From the NCBI GenBank assembly GCA_001466705.2, contig LATX02000035.1, positions 992,001 through 1,056,000 on the forward strand: a DNA stretch of 64,000 bases, in the 5' to 3' direction. The notes beneath the pieces are model-generated. The model was not told the DNA's origin, made no database searches, and saw only the letters and a list, made by a program, of their open reading frames with translations. Below are positions 37,017 through 51,233 of this stretch, in pieces (within the stretch, counting starts at the first letter, position 1; the number at the start of each line of letters is the position of its first letter). This DNA is from Moniliophthora roreri. Taxonomy: Eukaryota; Basidiomycota; Agaricomycetes; Agaricales; Marasmiaceae. Both the position numbers and the translations under genes were made by a program.

Positions 37017-37549
37017 TTGTCACTGTGCTTCGCTGCTGCTGGCGATGTTGGGAGTATGAAGGAAAATCTGACTGGCAGCACGTGCCTGGCAGACTCTCCC
37101 ATTGACCACCACTATCGACCTCCCCCCTCCTCCCTTCTATGGGGCTCCCTACGACTCTGGCTCAATAATGATAATAGCAAACTTGATATGCTATTATTCT
37201 TGCTATTATTTACAGAATCCAGCCGGTCCTGCGGTTGAATAATGGCCAAGACTCGCGTACAAATATCATCAAACATCATTATTGTCGGCAATTTCTGGTA
37301 CCATTGACGCCCAAGTACAATGTAACTTGACTGCACAATGCGCTATAGATACGCGAATTGGGAAAGTGGGGTATAAAGGAATAGTTCGTTTCGCTTTTTT
37401 CCGAAGTGCCCATCCCCCACTTTTCCATCTTCCGGGACAATTTCCTTCTCGTTTCTCATTCATAAGGCAGGACCTGATTAGCCCCCGGTGGACTATCAAA
37501 TACGCACTCTATCTTTACTCTACCTCTACGATACTCCGTCTGTGACACA
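37017..37549. other. Divergent promoter region
   Basis: This 533-bp region separates RPC19 (minus) from the unknown gene starting at 37550 (plus). A TATA-like TATAAAG lies at 37372-37378, oriented toward the plus-strand gene, 172 bp upstream of its ATG. I see no ORF worth reporting. Confidence 0.5.
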
Positions 37550-38176
37550 ATGTTTCCCGAACGCCCCACCCTTCCTTCTCTACATACCCTCGATCTTCCT
37601 ACCTTGACGTCCGACGCGAAACCCCGTGTATACCTTCCCACTCCTTCCGCTTACGACTTTGGACGTCAAGTAAGTCTAAACTTCCTCAAATTTAACCCCA
37701 ACCTCTGATCTGTGGACTTGCGTTAACAGTCAATGCATGCTCATGCCGCCCATTATACACATGTTCCACGACTCCAAAGACAGAGACAACTCTCTACATC
37801 CACTACTACCACTTCACGGACACCATCACCGCCGCTCTCCGAAAGCGAATACCTTATTCCTCCCGCACCACAATCAGAATCAAAACGAACCGGAGCCAAT
37901 GTTCGGCTTATACCGTGTTCCTTTGAGGAAGCAGATGCTGTTGTCGTCGTTCCACCTCCTTCAACATGTCCTGATATAGAGCCTTCAAAGGCACTATTAC
38001 TTGTCGGTCCAGCGCTTAACCACCTTAGGCACCCACAGCGGCAAATCGCCAAGGGCGCCAGGATACGCCCGTATCGTTTTTCCAACTCTCGAAAGAACTC
38101 AGAACATACTAGAGAGCAAATTCGGAGAGTATCTACCTCCTCCGACTCATCGACTTTATCTTCAATTCTCTCATGA
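37550..38176 (+). CDS. Unknown Ser/Thr/Pro-rich protein
   Basis: Two exons (37550-37669 and 37730-38176) give 188 residues, starting MFPERPTLPSLHTLDLP and ending RRVSTSSDSSTLSSILS. The intron has a GTAAGT donor and an AACAG acceptor, and the frame is kept across it. There is no signal peptide or membrane segment. The middle is rich in Ser, Thr and Pro (STSTTTTSRTPSPPLSE), and the last third is basic (GARIRPYRFSNSRKN). The TATA-like box upstream and the spliced frame argue for a real gene. I do not recognise a domain. The composition would suit a disordered regulatory protein, but that is only inference. Confidence 0.6.
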
Positions 38177-38451
38177 CCGGAATGTCTTGTATTCGTTTAT
38201 TACCCTTGCACACGTATACCAACCTCTGTATCATCTTCGCTTTATTGTTCTGGAGTAGATTTTATGATGGTGCTAATGATCTGTATCTAGTAGCTGTATT
38301 TCTACTCGCATTTCGTGCTTTTTACCCCCTTATGAAAACCAAATATTTGTCCAAGTGTTATGTATGATTGCGCTCAAATTGCGCTTGCTTGTGAACTTTT
38401 CAGGGAAGGTTAGAGCTACATATTCGTGAATACATTTCAAAAAGAATAATA

Positions 38452-39408
38452 TTATGCAGGTTTCTTCGCGCAAATCAAGCACATCTCCAGCCCAACTGGT
38501 AGACATTGCTCCGCAGTCTCCTTGAAATGCCTTTCAAGCAATGCATCATACTCCTTCTCATCTTTCACAACCCCGAAAAAGTCATTCGACACAACAAATT
38601 CCTTCGTCGCAGCCAGGGCCCTCTTCATGATATCCAACACCTCTTCGCCACTGTTGATGCCAAATCTCGGCGCAGGCTTCTTCTGAACAGAAACTTCACA
38701 AAAACCTGCTTCTTCCAACATTGGAGGTACCTGCGAGAATGCACTGTCCAGGAACCCTGAATTTGCTCTCATACGAACAAAAACCTCCCACAGGATGCTA
38801 CCAGCCTGATCCGAAGGAGGTTTCTCGCCCATTCCAATGGACTCGACCAGTTGAATATGACCTCCGGGTTTAGTGACGCGGTACAACTCGGAGATGTTTA
38901 CAGACCAATCAGCTTCTTTGAGGGAAGTAGAGAGGAGTGCTTGATTAACGAGGTCAAACTTGGCATCCCAATCTTTGGGAAGAGAGGTGACGGAAGATAC
39001 GGTGTAGTGGACGTTGGGCGGAACACCTTTAGAGATCCAGAGAGCTGGGGCTAGATCAACTGCGTGAAGAGATACTGTGGATGGAAGTTCGTTGGCAAGA
39101 GCGAAGACCCATGCACCTAGATCTTACTAAGACCTGGTCTTCCAAGGTCGGCAACTTGGAGGATACGCACCTGATCCTGTCGCAGAGTCTAGTACAGCAC
39201 CATCAAATGGAACGGTGACTCGAGAGTCAATAATCAGATCACGACCATGGAATTTCTTGTAGAACCAGAACTGCCTGTTCAGTCTGGAGGTGATAATTAT
39301 AGATTAGTATAGCAAACTAGTTGGAGAGCTAGACGACACATGCCTTTCGCGCTCGGCCTCTCCCCGCGTCAGAACAACGTAGTCGTATTTGGCTTCCTCG
39401 CTAGACAT
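38452..39408 (-). CDS. SAM-dependent methyltransferase (class I)
   Basis: A protein of roughly 280-290 residues starting MSSEEAKYDYVVLTRGEAER. The SAM-binding motif I reads VLDSATGSGAWVFALANELP; motif II is near VSLHAVDLAP; motif III near KFDLVNQALL; and the post-motif YRVTKPGGHIQLVE is typical of class I methyltransferases. Short introns follow EAERER and split the motif I region. The C-terminal half (RANSGFLDSAF, APRFGINSGEEVLDIMKRAL) looks like fungal small-molecule methyltransferases related to LaeA/UMTA types. The substrate cannot be told from the sequence. It is transcribed away from the NKAP gene across a 390-bp shared upstream region. Confidence 0.82.
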
Positions 39409-39798
39409 GGCTCTGGGATTCAGAAAGGATTCGAATAATTCACAGATATCGTCCTGTATGCGGACTCGACTTCGGCGGCCAACTGACTAGCCTAGCCGGG
39501 TTTCCGTCCCCGAAGCCTTTTTCCGTTATATGCACGACGGTCTGATAGATACGTTATGAGCAATCCCGCATGGTGATCCAGAAATAAATATGCAGTCCTT
39601 GGATCGAAATTCAGGTTTCCCTGAATTTCGACCAGACTTGCCGTGATTCTGGGATCACCCGGTTGGATTTCCATCTGTTTGGTCAAGATAATGGTCGAGG
39701 GTCGAGCGCGGTGCTATAAGCGCTCGTGCACATACGTATCGCTGATCTACCCACGTGCTGTTTTCTTTCAATTCCTTTGCCACCACCGTTCAGCTAAT
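39409..39798. promoter_or_regulatory. Divergent upstream region with a foldback sequence
   Basis: This 390-bp region lies between two divergent genes, the methyltransferase and the NKAP-domain gene. Its centre holds an 88-bp near-palindrome at 39572-39659, described separately. Confidence 0.5.
39572..39659. repeat. 88-bp foldback (MITE-like) sequence
   Basis: The inner arms CGAAATTCAGG (39605-39615) and CCTGAATTTCG (39620-39630) are perfect reverse complements around a 4-nt loop. The outer ends GGTGATCCAGAA (39572-39583) and TTCTGGGATCACC (39647-39659) also pair, with one extra G. The DNA between inner and outer arms pairs only loosely. This is the form of a small foldback transposon or a cruciform-forming site. 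Confidence 0.7.
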
Positions 39799-41247
39799 AT
39801 GGCTACCGTTCATCCATCCCGTATGGCCTTGGTGCCTCAGGACTCGTCCTTTGCTTCTGAGAGACGGGAACGAGAACGCTCCCCACCCCGTCGTTCATAC
39901 CGTAGCCGAAGCCAAAGTCGAAGTCGAACACCACCAAGACGTGACGAAGGACGAGGTCGAGACAGAGGGGGAAGAGATAGAAACAGCTATGACGACAGAA
40001 GGGACAGACGAGAACGAAGTGTCTCCATCGAAGATGACAGGTCCAACCGTCGTGATTCTGAACGCGGGCGAAATGGACGTGATTACCGTAGTGGAGGAAA
40101 TCGCAGAGGAACTCCTGAATATGGGGACTATCAAGGGCCAGGGAATTCAAGACAATCGGATAATATGGCTCCACCGACATGGAATAACCGAGACCAAAGT
40201 GATTATCGAGGTGGTGGTGGTGGTTCAGACTGGTTGGAAAAGTATGCAATTTGTTCTTTTTATGATTCATTATGATACTCATTATGTGTGTACAGTCGTC
40301 GGATACAGCGGGAAAGTAGGACTGTGGACATATGGCCACCTTCGCCGAAAGAACCTGCTCGAGATCTGTACGTTTCAAGCAACTATGACCGTCCTAACTC
40401 GGCTGATTCCATTCCCAGGTCTCCGAAGCGAAAATACTCAAACAAAAAGTCCAAGCGACGTCGCTACGACTCGTCCAGCGAAACCGACTCATCTGAAGAA
40501 GAAAGACGACGCAGGGAAAGGAAGGAAAGGAAACGGAGGAAAGAGAAGGAAAGAGAAGCGAGGAAAGAGAAAAAACGTCGTCGGTCGCGGAGCAGACAAA
40601 AAAGCTACGATGGCGAAGATTCGGAAGAGGACAGACGCAGACGGCGTTCACGAAGTATCCAAAGTCCGAGTCAAAGTCGAAGTCCTCCTCGCCATGGCTC
40701 GAGTCGACCGCACTCGCCTCCTCCTGACGATCAAGACGAATGGGTCGTCAAACAACCATCTACTGGACCAACACACTCCAATGTACCTGCCGCTGCTTCT
40801 CCTTCGCAACGTGCCAATGCGTCAGTGGAGGATGATTCTGACACTGAAGTCGGTCCTCAGCCGGTCCAAAAAATCAACACTTTAAGAAAAATCGACGAGC
40901 GGTCGTATGGAGGTGCATTACTACGTGGTGAGGGTAGTGCCATGGCTGCATTCTTGCAGGAAGGCACAGAAGCACGTATTCCTCGTCGTGGTGAAATTGG
41001 TCTAACGTCGGGGGAGATTGCCGACTACGAGAATGTGGGCTATGTGATGAGCGGTAGCCGGCATCGTAGGATGAACGCAGTCCGTATGAGAAAGGAAAAT
41101 CAAGTCATCAGTGCGGAGGAGAAGCGGGGTATCTTAAAGTTGCAGAAAGAGGAGAGGGAGAGAAGGGAAGCTATTCTTCGGGAAGAATTTTCAGAACTTG
41201 TCAAGGAGAGCTTGAAGAATGCGGAAGCAAGGCCTGCGGCGCCTTGA
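39799..41247 (+). CDS. NKAP C-terminal (SynMuv) domain protein, RS-rich
   Basis: Three exons (39799-40241, 40296-40367, 40419-41247) give 447 residues. The N-terminal third is Arg/Ser-rich like splicing factors. A conserved middle block reads DWLENRRIQRESR and then VDIWPPSPKEPARDLS. A Lys/Arg/Glu-rich coiled region follows. The C-terminal domain (SYGGALLRGEGSAMAAFLQE, IPRRGEIGLTSGEIADYENV, GYVMSGSRHRRMNAVRMRKE) is the hallmark of NKAP, a spliceosome-associated nuclear protein. The second intron (51 nt) has no stop and could be retained. The RS coding sequence leaves a second open frame of 376 codons, which I rejected as a gene. Confidence 0.9.
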
Positions 41248-41439
41248 GCTTCTCTGGCTGTACTTTAGTTACTGTACATACTCTACAGTGTGCTTAGGGC
41301 TGCGCATTCTGACTTGCAGATGACTGAGCTCGCTGACTGAGAAACCGGAAGCGCTTTATAATAGGCACTCGCAGTTGACACAGGATGACTTGTATCTTAC
41401 TCTGCCACCAAGGTTTTGTTCACTACAAGTATAAAAAGA

Positions 41440-42210
41440 ATGCTGCCACTACGAATATCCTCATCTTTGCCCTCACTGCTGCTGCAAGTACGCTCCATGA
41501 CTCAAATGCATAACTCAACGCCCCAAATAATTGTTGTAGGCCTTGGAAACTTGCCTCTACCTGGAACGCGGCACAGGTCTGTAATCATCTTTCTTCTCCA
41601 TGCTCTTATTTATCCTGAAGGAAACGTCCTAGTCTTGGCCAACTAGTCATTGATGCACTCTCGGATCGTCTAGGAATTCGAATGTCTTCTGACCGTAAAG
41701 GTGTCATTGGTCGTGACATTATAACCATTGGAGAGACCAATGTCCAACTTACACTGTATAAATCAAGTATGCACCCTTTGCCAGACGTGTAAATATCCTC
41801 TTTTTGCTAACGAGTTTTTTTTTTTTTTTTTTCCTTTCTCTCTCACGCACACAGAAGCAGCAATGAACATATCCGGACCTTCAATCGCAGATGCCTTTCG
41901 CAACTCTATCAAGCAGGGAAACACCAATAGTCTAATTGTTCTACAAGACTCGATGGACCATGATTCAGAGGTACTTTCCTCTCGATTAGGTGGCTCAGCC
42001 AACGGTCATAATGGCATCAAAAGCATCATATCTGCTCTCGGCGGCAAGGACTTCTATCGCTTCCGACTGGGTATCGGTGATCGTGGAGGTGCTGATGCAG
42101 CGAGCTACGTCTTGGGGAGGTTAACGTCTCATGAAAAGCAATATTGGAAGGAAGAGGGGCTTGATGAGGTGTTGAATGAGATTGAAAAGGTTGCGTTAAA
42201 AGGTTGCTAG
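41440..42210 (+). CDS. Peptidyl-tRNA hydrolase (Pth1 family)
   Basis: Three exons (41440-41576, 41633-41766, 41855-42210) give 208 residues. The start of the domain is IIVVGLGNLPLPGTRHSLGQ, in which GLGN and the catalytic His of TRHS are the family's key residues; the His-Ser junction is made by the first splice. Later landmarks are MNISGPSIADAF, LIVLQDSMDHDSE and SSRLGGSANGHNGIKSI, matching the D-D-L-D and GGHNGLKS motifs. The enzyme frees tRNA from drop-off peptidyl-tRNA. The N-terminus before MTQMHNS is basic and Ser/Leu-rich and could target mitochondria. The second intron has a T run of about 17 before its acceptor. Confidence 0.9.
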
Positions 42211-42863
42211 TGCGTAAAAAGGGATGAAAGGATTGTGAGTTCTTTCTTGCCTTTTCGCGTCTTTTGGATGCTCAAATCGCCGCACTCTTATAGGTTATGA
42301 TATTTATTATTAACTTATGGTCGATTCGTTTCGGCTCTAGGTCACTCTCGGTTTAGATACATTGGCAGTGGACGCTACTATACAGGCTTCGGGAGCTTTG
42401 CAATCCAAGGGCATCATGATACCACCCCACACGATACCGTTCCAACCCTTCATAGACCTCTCTGAAAAAATAATAAACATTTCTGCAGATCTAGTTATAT
42501 CAATATCATACCACCCAGTTATCGGAGAACAGAACACGGAGTGAATCATGCCAACAAAAAAAAAAAACTCCCGAAATGAATGTGAGAAACCGTGGAGTAG
42601 GGAGTAGCGAGCGAACGTTCAACGGAGCATAAGAATATCCCGTGGCCAGATTGAACAAATAGGGAACGTACGTTTGGATGTAAGTATGAATGTGTTGGGG
42701 TGGCGAGTAAAAGAGAGGTAAAGGGAAGGGAAGAAAGTGAAAAAGAAGAAAAAAAAAAAAAACGTGGCCTAGTCGTCGTAATAAAATTTGGGTGGTTGTA
42801 CAAAGCGTTCGTTTGATGGGACAACAAAAAAAGACAGGCCGGGGAACGTCAACAAGCTTTTTT
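42211..42863. other. Convergent intergenic region
   Basis: This 653-bp stretch lies between the ends of the peptidyl-tRNA hydrolase gene (plus) and the PAK gene (minus). A plus-strand frame from about 42341 to 42544 is open but has no recognised content. The remainder is A-rich, with runs near 42550 and 42750-42763. Confidence 0.5.
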
Positions 42864-45207
<2,344 letters not shown>

Positions 45208-46449
45208 TGTTGTAGAGTGCAAAGGAGGTAAGGAATGCTTCCTTGGACGATTTGGATTTTGCTTTTGAAGCGAATTACGGGAGTTTGTCTTTGGAGGAGG
45301 AGGAGGAGGAGTTGGTGCAGGACGTGAAGGGGCAAAAGGGGACTGATACTTGTTTGCTTGCTTTGCGTGGAGATTTGACTCTGCAAGTAGGGCGTTGTAT
45401 TCGAGTATACTGTCTCCTGAGTTGGTGTCAATATAAAAATAAAAAATAAATAATAAAAAAAGAGACAGTTACTTGAAGGACGATGATACTCTACGCTGAT
45501 CTCTTCGTCCCGTCTTGCACACATAACATTCGATCGCACTACCGGTCGTCAAGCAAAAAGAAGTGCAATTAACCACGTGACTACTCTACCACCCTCTTCC
45601 TGCTACTTTCTCTTTCCCCGTCATGATCCGTATGTACCCACTGCGTATTCTCGACAATCAACATCAAAAAGATTTTTTCGCTCTTTTCATCATGAATGAA
45701 CACCGGTTGTAAAGCAACTCGCTAGGGATGCCGACAAATTGACAATCCTCCAAATCCGAGACCTCGAGGCACAGACCCTTATTGAATATGAAAATAGACT
45801 CCCTCTCGTCCAATCATGTGCCTGGTCACTGAACGCTGAGCTATCATCGTGGGCCGCACTGTAGCTCTCTGCTATACGGTCTGGGCCAGGACCCCTGTGT
45901 TGATCTTCTATGACACATCATAACCTTCAGACTCTACTGACCCTTGATTTGACAATGACGAGGCGACAGCGCAGAACGAAAATCAGTATCAGTATCAGGA
46001 ACGTCGAGCTTTGAAATCCACTGTGAGCAAGTACCTGAACAAAAGCAGACCGTTAATAAATAAAGCAATTTCAAAAATGAATAGCAAACCTCGGTACTTG
46101 GCTCGGGATAGCATTGCCGTGCTCTCATATACAGTCGCGGGGGTGCAACGTGTAACCATAAGAGAGGCGAGCTAACAAGGCAGTATGAGTATGTATTTGC
46201 AACAAAAATCCCCATACTATGCCAGGTACCTCACAAGCCCTTGTTCCTGTTCATGAACTAGATGAGGGATCAAAGATCAGCATTCAACGTTCAACCGAGA
46301 TATCACTGTAACACGTCAGACCGTTTCGAGTTTGGCCTCTACAAACTGAATCTTTATGCGGCGCTATGATGAGTCCGGGAGGAGGTGGGAGTCGTGGTAA
46401 GAAATTGAAACCGACAACCGTCGCGGCAATTCTTCACCGTTCATCACCA

Positions 46450-47656
46450 TGTTCGACGATATATACCCGACTACTGACCACTGGCCACTGTTCCGAACGG
46501 ATTTCTATCAAGCAAGTGCCCGCAGCAATTCTGGGGAGACTCTAAACGGGGTTTCTGTGCCGGTTGAACAGCTGTGTGAGTCCCGGCCCCCATTCCGTTC
46601 ATCGTGATTGCTGAGGCTCTGAAGATGGAGGTTTTTGATGAAACTCAAAGAGGCTCAAGGGCTGACCATAGATGAAACAAGTGATGGCATCATGATCATA
46701 CCTCTACTCCAGATTTCAACTCCAAATCACTAGGAACACTGGAAAATGTTACTATGCATTGAATACAAAGAAGGGTGCTCAAGCTCTTGCTGAAAACTCC
46801 ATCAACGATTCAAGACCTCGAGGCCGTGAAGTGATCTTATAAGGGAACGATTTCACGTAGCTAAGTAATCCTTTTGCGGTCAGTTTCTCGACTCGATACA
46901 AATCAAATTACCTTATTAGAGCCCCACGTAAATGCTCCAAAACACGACGGTTCTCATCGACCGCCTTCTTGATATGCAGACACGCCAGCATCTGTATCTA
47001 CACTGATGCCTTTGCGACGTATTGTCCCGGACAAAACCACTCGACGTGAATTTGCCCCAAGCCTGGTAGCGTGCAGAGACAAGCCGACGCGGAGCCTTGA
47101 ATATGAATTATCGCCAACACTCGTATTTGGCATAGAAGAGGCGGTGGTTGTTAGTGTGCGTCCCAAGATTTATACTCTGTGTCACTATCGACTGGTAATG
47201 AAGCTAGTCGAACATGACCGAGTTCACCGTCTCCTCACATACGAGTGGGACCAATTCTCTGACTGGTGCCATGCAGCATGTTCCATTCTGTGGGTCCACT
47301 TTTTCATATCAGCACGCGTCATCGACTTTCTTGTTCCTCTCAATGGTTGCACTTTCACGCCAGCGCATCCTCGTCAATTCTAGGCCGCAGTACCCTCTCC
47401 AAGTTGTGGCCAACCGTTATGCACTAACAGACCATTACCCCCCAAGTTGGCAACGCTCACACTCATCTTCCCTCACGCCACCGGTGCACATAAACAAGTA
47501 TGGGAAGTGACCGTGCGTTCGTTACTCGAAAAAGCACGCCAAGGAAGTGTTCAGATAGACGACGTTTTTTCGATCGAGAGTCCTAATCATGATGAACAGG
47601 AGCTATCAGCTATGAACCTAATACCGATTTCAGTTCCGCAGTACGAGTTAAGGTAG
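46450..47656 (+). pseudogene. Frame-shifted pseudogene of an unrecognised family
   Basis: The sequence starts with an ATG reading MFDDIYPTTDHWPLFRTDFY, then VPVEQLCESRPPFRS. The meaning then moves to another frame (IVIAEALKMEVFDET) and to a third (LKEAQGLTIDETSDGIMIIP). Later pieces in changing frames are NTTVLIDRLLDMQTRQHLYL, LVFGIEEAVVVSVRPKIYTL, WDQFSDWCHAACSILWVHFF, PLQVVANRYALTDHYPPSWQ and VWEVTVRSLLEKARQGSVQI. The pieces are in a plausible order, so this looks like a gene of about 350-400 codons broken by several indels. I know no function for the family. Confidence 0.6.
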
Positions 47657-47659
47657 CTT

Positions 47660-49200
47660 TTCACTGATCATTGTGCGTTGATGTTTGTATGGTCACTTTG
47701 AGTCCACCGTAGCTTGCAACTGATCCAGGGTCCCCGAGGGAGTATGCGAAAGCAGCACATGTACTCTTGATGGCGGGGTGCTGATAAAGGAGCGCGAGTA
47801 GATTCCTCTCGTCGGCGCTTAGCGGGAATAGGGCAGAGCGTAGGTGCTTCGGCAATGCGAGCATCTCAAATATCCTCAGCTGCTATAACTGGGTACTGAA
47901 TACACTCCGCGGTCAGCTTTGAGCTTTTCGTCGCCAAAAATAACTATCATACTAACATTGCATCTCAAGCCCCCGTCGCATGGACATGGCTTCGACCCGA
48001 TGTGTGGACTAGCAGAAAAGCTGTAAAGAAAGCTTTACAATCCTCGAACTCTTATTGTGGGTCATCCGTTATTCTACTCTAATCCAGACCCCTGACATGA
48101 TGGATAGTAATATCTTTTAGCATCGGCAGAATGTCATCCCATTCTTACGAGTTACATGACATCAGCCGAAACACAGTTCGATCATTTTCATTATCTCAGC
48201 AAATAGCTGTAATATGCAGAAAGGCTGAAGATGCTAAAAAGTCACTCTACCAATGAGGTGGAAGCTGTACATACTCCCTCTTGAAGTGTACTCTGAAGCC
48301 ATGAGAGAAGAGTCAACGCACGCCATATGGGGAACTATCAACAATGTCAAGTAAGTTGTTTGTCGAAACTGGATTAGTCGCAACCCTGAAGCTGAATATA
48401 CCTTCTTCCTACCTAGACCGCCTGAAACAAGACCTACTTTCCAATAGGTCTGCAAGTCTTTTGGTGAGTTGATCAGGTTCTTTCAAATCGTCCTTGGCTA
48501 CCGAAATGATCAAACGTACTTGAAGGTCGTTCAACAACAATCTGAGGCTGTTGCGGATATTATTCTTGATATCTTCCAGGGAAAGCCGGTCGAGTCTTGT
48601 AAGCTTTGTCTCGAGGCTATACACGACTTTGTGTGATTTATTTGGTAACTCGCGCTATGTCTCGTCGAATTCCTCGCTTCATTTAAAGTTTACAGTGCTG
48701 CTTGTCATCTTACTCCGAGTAGAAGAAAGGATTTACAAGAAACTCTAGTCAGACAGATTTCTGATAGAGTTCTGTAGAACTGCTTTGGCAGACGCCACCG
48801 AGCAGCAGTCTCGCGTTTTCGTGATTGTTACATGCTTGCGTGTTCTCTCTCCTGAAATGCAAAGCCAGCTAGAAAAACCGAACGACTTGGTCTCTTTTGA
48901 CGCGCCCAAGTGCTTTGGACGCGTTACGCTACAAGTTGTCTAATAAGGAACCGTTTGGGAAAGCCGCAATCGTGGTTGATCCTCTGGTATAGCTTGAGGA
49001 GTGACTGGCGCCTGAGTACGTAGAGCTCGCTGGCTTTGATAACCCTTTTCTAGCTCTAGAAGATGATTCCATAGATCTTACAAGCACATGTCTACATGGG
49101 TAGAAAGATACACACGGCTGGGGATCAATTTTCGTGTTCATATGCTCCAAATTATCGTATATGTGCCGCATTTCATTGAAGAATATAATGCCATGCGGAT
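47660..49200 (-). pseudogene. Coding debris, possibly one or more decayed genes
   Basis: Minus-strand pieces read like protein but cannot be joined: LSADERNLLALLYQHPAIKS (47661-47864), LTRLDRLSLEDIKNNIRNSL followed by DLKEPDQLTKRLADLLES (48409-48624), and NHLLELEKGYQSQRALRTQA (near 49040). Stops and frame changes lie between them. The middle piece is reminiscent of the helical region behind a NACHT domain, but that is a weak impression. Confidence 0.3.
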
Positions 49201-49599
49201 GAGCCTTTAGTATCGCAAAGAGGATCTATCGTCTAGTTTAACAGTCCATGTTTCACCAGAGCTGCAGAAGAATGGAACATATGGGAAATGCCAGTAGCAC
49301 GTTGCAGGCTTGCAGCCCAACCCTAACTTGGTCTTGCATGATGTCACTCGCGCGTTTTACGCTCAGCGCCCAGCAACCATTGTCTGCACCTTTGCGATGC
49401 TCAACGGTACCACTTTTTCTTTATCGACTCAAATCATCACGGTAGCGATCCACAAGGTGTTTAGTTTCCTTTGTGCTTCAATCGGAGACGTTTGAACAAT
49501 AGCAGAAATGGCCATATAGTCGATGCGATACATTCGAATGAGCCCTTTCAATTCACCACCCACCACATCAAAGTACGTCCCGAGGCTTTTTCTTATCGA

Positions 49600-51233
49600 A
49601 TGAGCGTTGACCAAGCTATTCATGTAGTGGAAACTACCACAACTAGTGCCTTTTACTCAACTTTTCGAAGCATTATTCCGAGTGGACGAACCACAACAGT
49701 CGACTTACCTCCCGATGAGCTGTTGGATGGGCTCCCACTATGGCATCGGAGGAATAAGCCACTACCAGTCACACCAAAACCTAGCAAAGCAAACTTGAGG
49801 AGGGTGCAGACAACGTGCGGTAGCCGCTCCGATGGTCAGTCAAGGTATATTCAGAAACGCCCAGCATCTGCATACGAAGTGCGGAACTTGTTCCCTCTAC
49901 AGCTCGACGTCGAGATTCTCGAACATATTCTTTGTTTCCTGGATAACAAAACCCTTGCAGTTATCGCTCGTACATGCAAAGCCATCTCTCCATTGGCATA
50001 TCAAGCATTGTACACCACCGTCGTTTTAAAGTCTCCATCTCATCATACCAGATTACAACGTCCGCATGTTATGAAGCGTTACAACTGCTTGATCTATACG
50101 CTTCATCACAGCGATCAGGCCCGGGCGGCACTTCGACATCTTTCTTTGGAGTCGAGCACGGAAACACCGTTACACGCCTACGACTTTCTCAGAAAGATTC
50201 AGCTCCTCGTCTCCCTCAGTGTGCACGTCGCGCCGCCCGTATTCGGAGTCGTGTATGACGCTATAAAGGCCTCGGAACACCTCATGACCACTATCCTCCG
50301 ATGTCCCGCTTTGCGAACACTGTGTACTTTCATCCACATGGGCCATGACAGCCTTTTCAGTGACACATCTCGCCTCTCTCATTTTCTATCCCGAACGCCG
50401 GAACTCAGTCGTCTTTCCATAATACTCCCCAATCAGCTTGGACCTCTCGAGTCCTCCTCTCCCACATTTCCTCCTACCCGAGCGTTACGCTACGCTACCA
50501 TTATTTCACCCAAGTTTGACGGCACATTGATATCGTTACTTCGCGCTATCAGTCGGTCCATTGTATCACTGGAGTTGCTCGTCGTACATGCCATCACGAA
50601 GCCAGCCGAAGCCAGCAGTGCTTTGTACTCGTTAGGCACCGGTCTCAAATATCTCAGCTTCCATGCGAGTACACCGCCTGCGGATTACCGTTTCCTCGAT
50701 TCACTGCCATGCCATCTGCAGGGACTGCGGGCCCTCTACCTGAGCCGTGGGACTTGCACCAGTGCGATACTGGACAACTTACATCGTGCCAAAGGGCTGA
50801 AGTATCTTGCGTTTGCGGGGTGTTTGCCGGATGTAGTGGAAGAGAGGAAGGTTGTCGAGCTTCTTTCTAGCTCAAGGGCTGGAACTTCTACAGGGCAGAG
50901 CCTGAAAGAGGTGGAATGCAACAAGCACGGCGGGAGGACGCGATCTCTCAAGCCAAAACTCAGACAGTTGGTTCTCTACCCGCTCGTCAATCAGGCGGGC
51001 GACGCACAGCTCTGTCTGGATTCGCCTCTTTTTGACGCCTGTAAGAGGGCGGGGGTCAAGCTGATATTACAGCCGAGGGCTCCTGCTCAGTTCTCATATG
51101 TTGGATTCGGAGATTTGAGTAGAGAAGTAAGCCACGGTTCTTTGCCTAAACCGGTCTGGGTGAGTGCTCTACGTCCACCAATACCAACAGATTGCTAACG
51201 TTTTCAAATTAGCGATCGCGTGAAGGATTCTAG
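49600..51233 (+). CDS. F-box protein with LRR-like C-terminal region
   Basis: Two exons (49600-51159 and 51213-51233) give 526 residues. The start is MSVDQAIHVVETTTTSAF. An F-box lies near residues 105-150: LFPLQLDVEILEHILCFLDN, then TLAVIARTCKAISPLAYQAL. The long C-terminal part has Leu-rich stretches typical of basidiomycete F-box proteins (LRHLSLESS, LSRLSIILPNQLG, LKYLSFHAS, GLRALYLSRGT, LKYLAFAGC). The second exon of seven codons (RSREGF and stop) is inferred from a good GTGAGT donor; without splicing the frame ends at 51198. The open frame extends upstream of the ATG with no better start. The target is unknown. Confidence 0.75.

Larger units (their letters stand above)
45208..49599. other. 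Gene-poor 4.4-kb region
   Basis: No intact gene is visible here. The first 350 bp hold a GAGGAG-rich stretch (about 45290-45320) and the PAK promoter. A decayed gene lies at 46450-47656. Minus-strand debris with protein-like pieces lies at about 47660-49200. Both are listed separately. Confidence 0.5.

Noticed and set aside
39755..40885. A 376-codon open frame overlapping the NKAP gene in another frame
   Set aside because: It arises from the Arg/Ser- and Lys/Glu-rich codons of the real gene and disappears in the conserved C-terminal half. It also ignores the introns supported by the NKAP family.
42362..42544. A 60-codon plus-strand frame after the peptidyl-tRNA hydrolase
   Set aside because: It is short, has no domain and no link to an exon; it probably lies in or beyond the 3' untranslated region.
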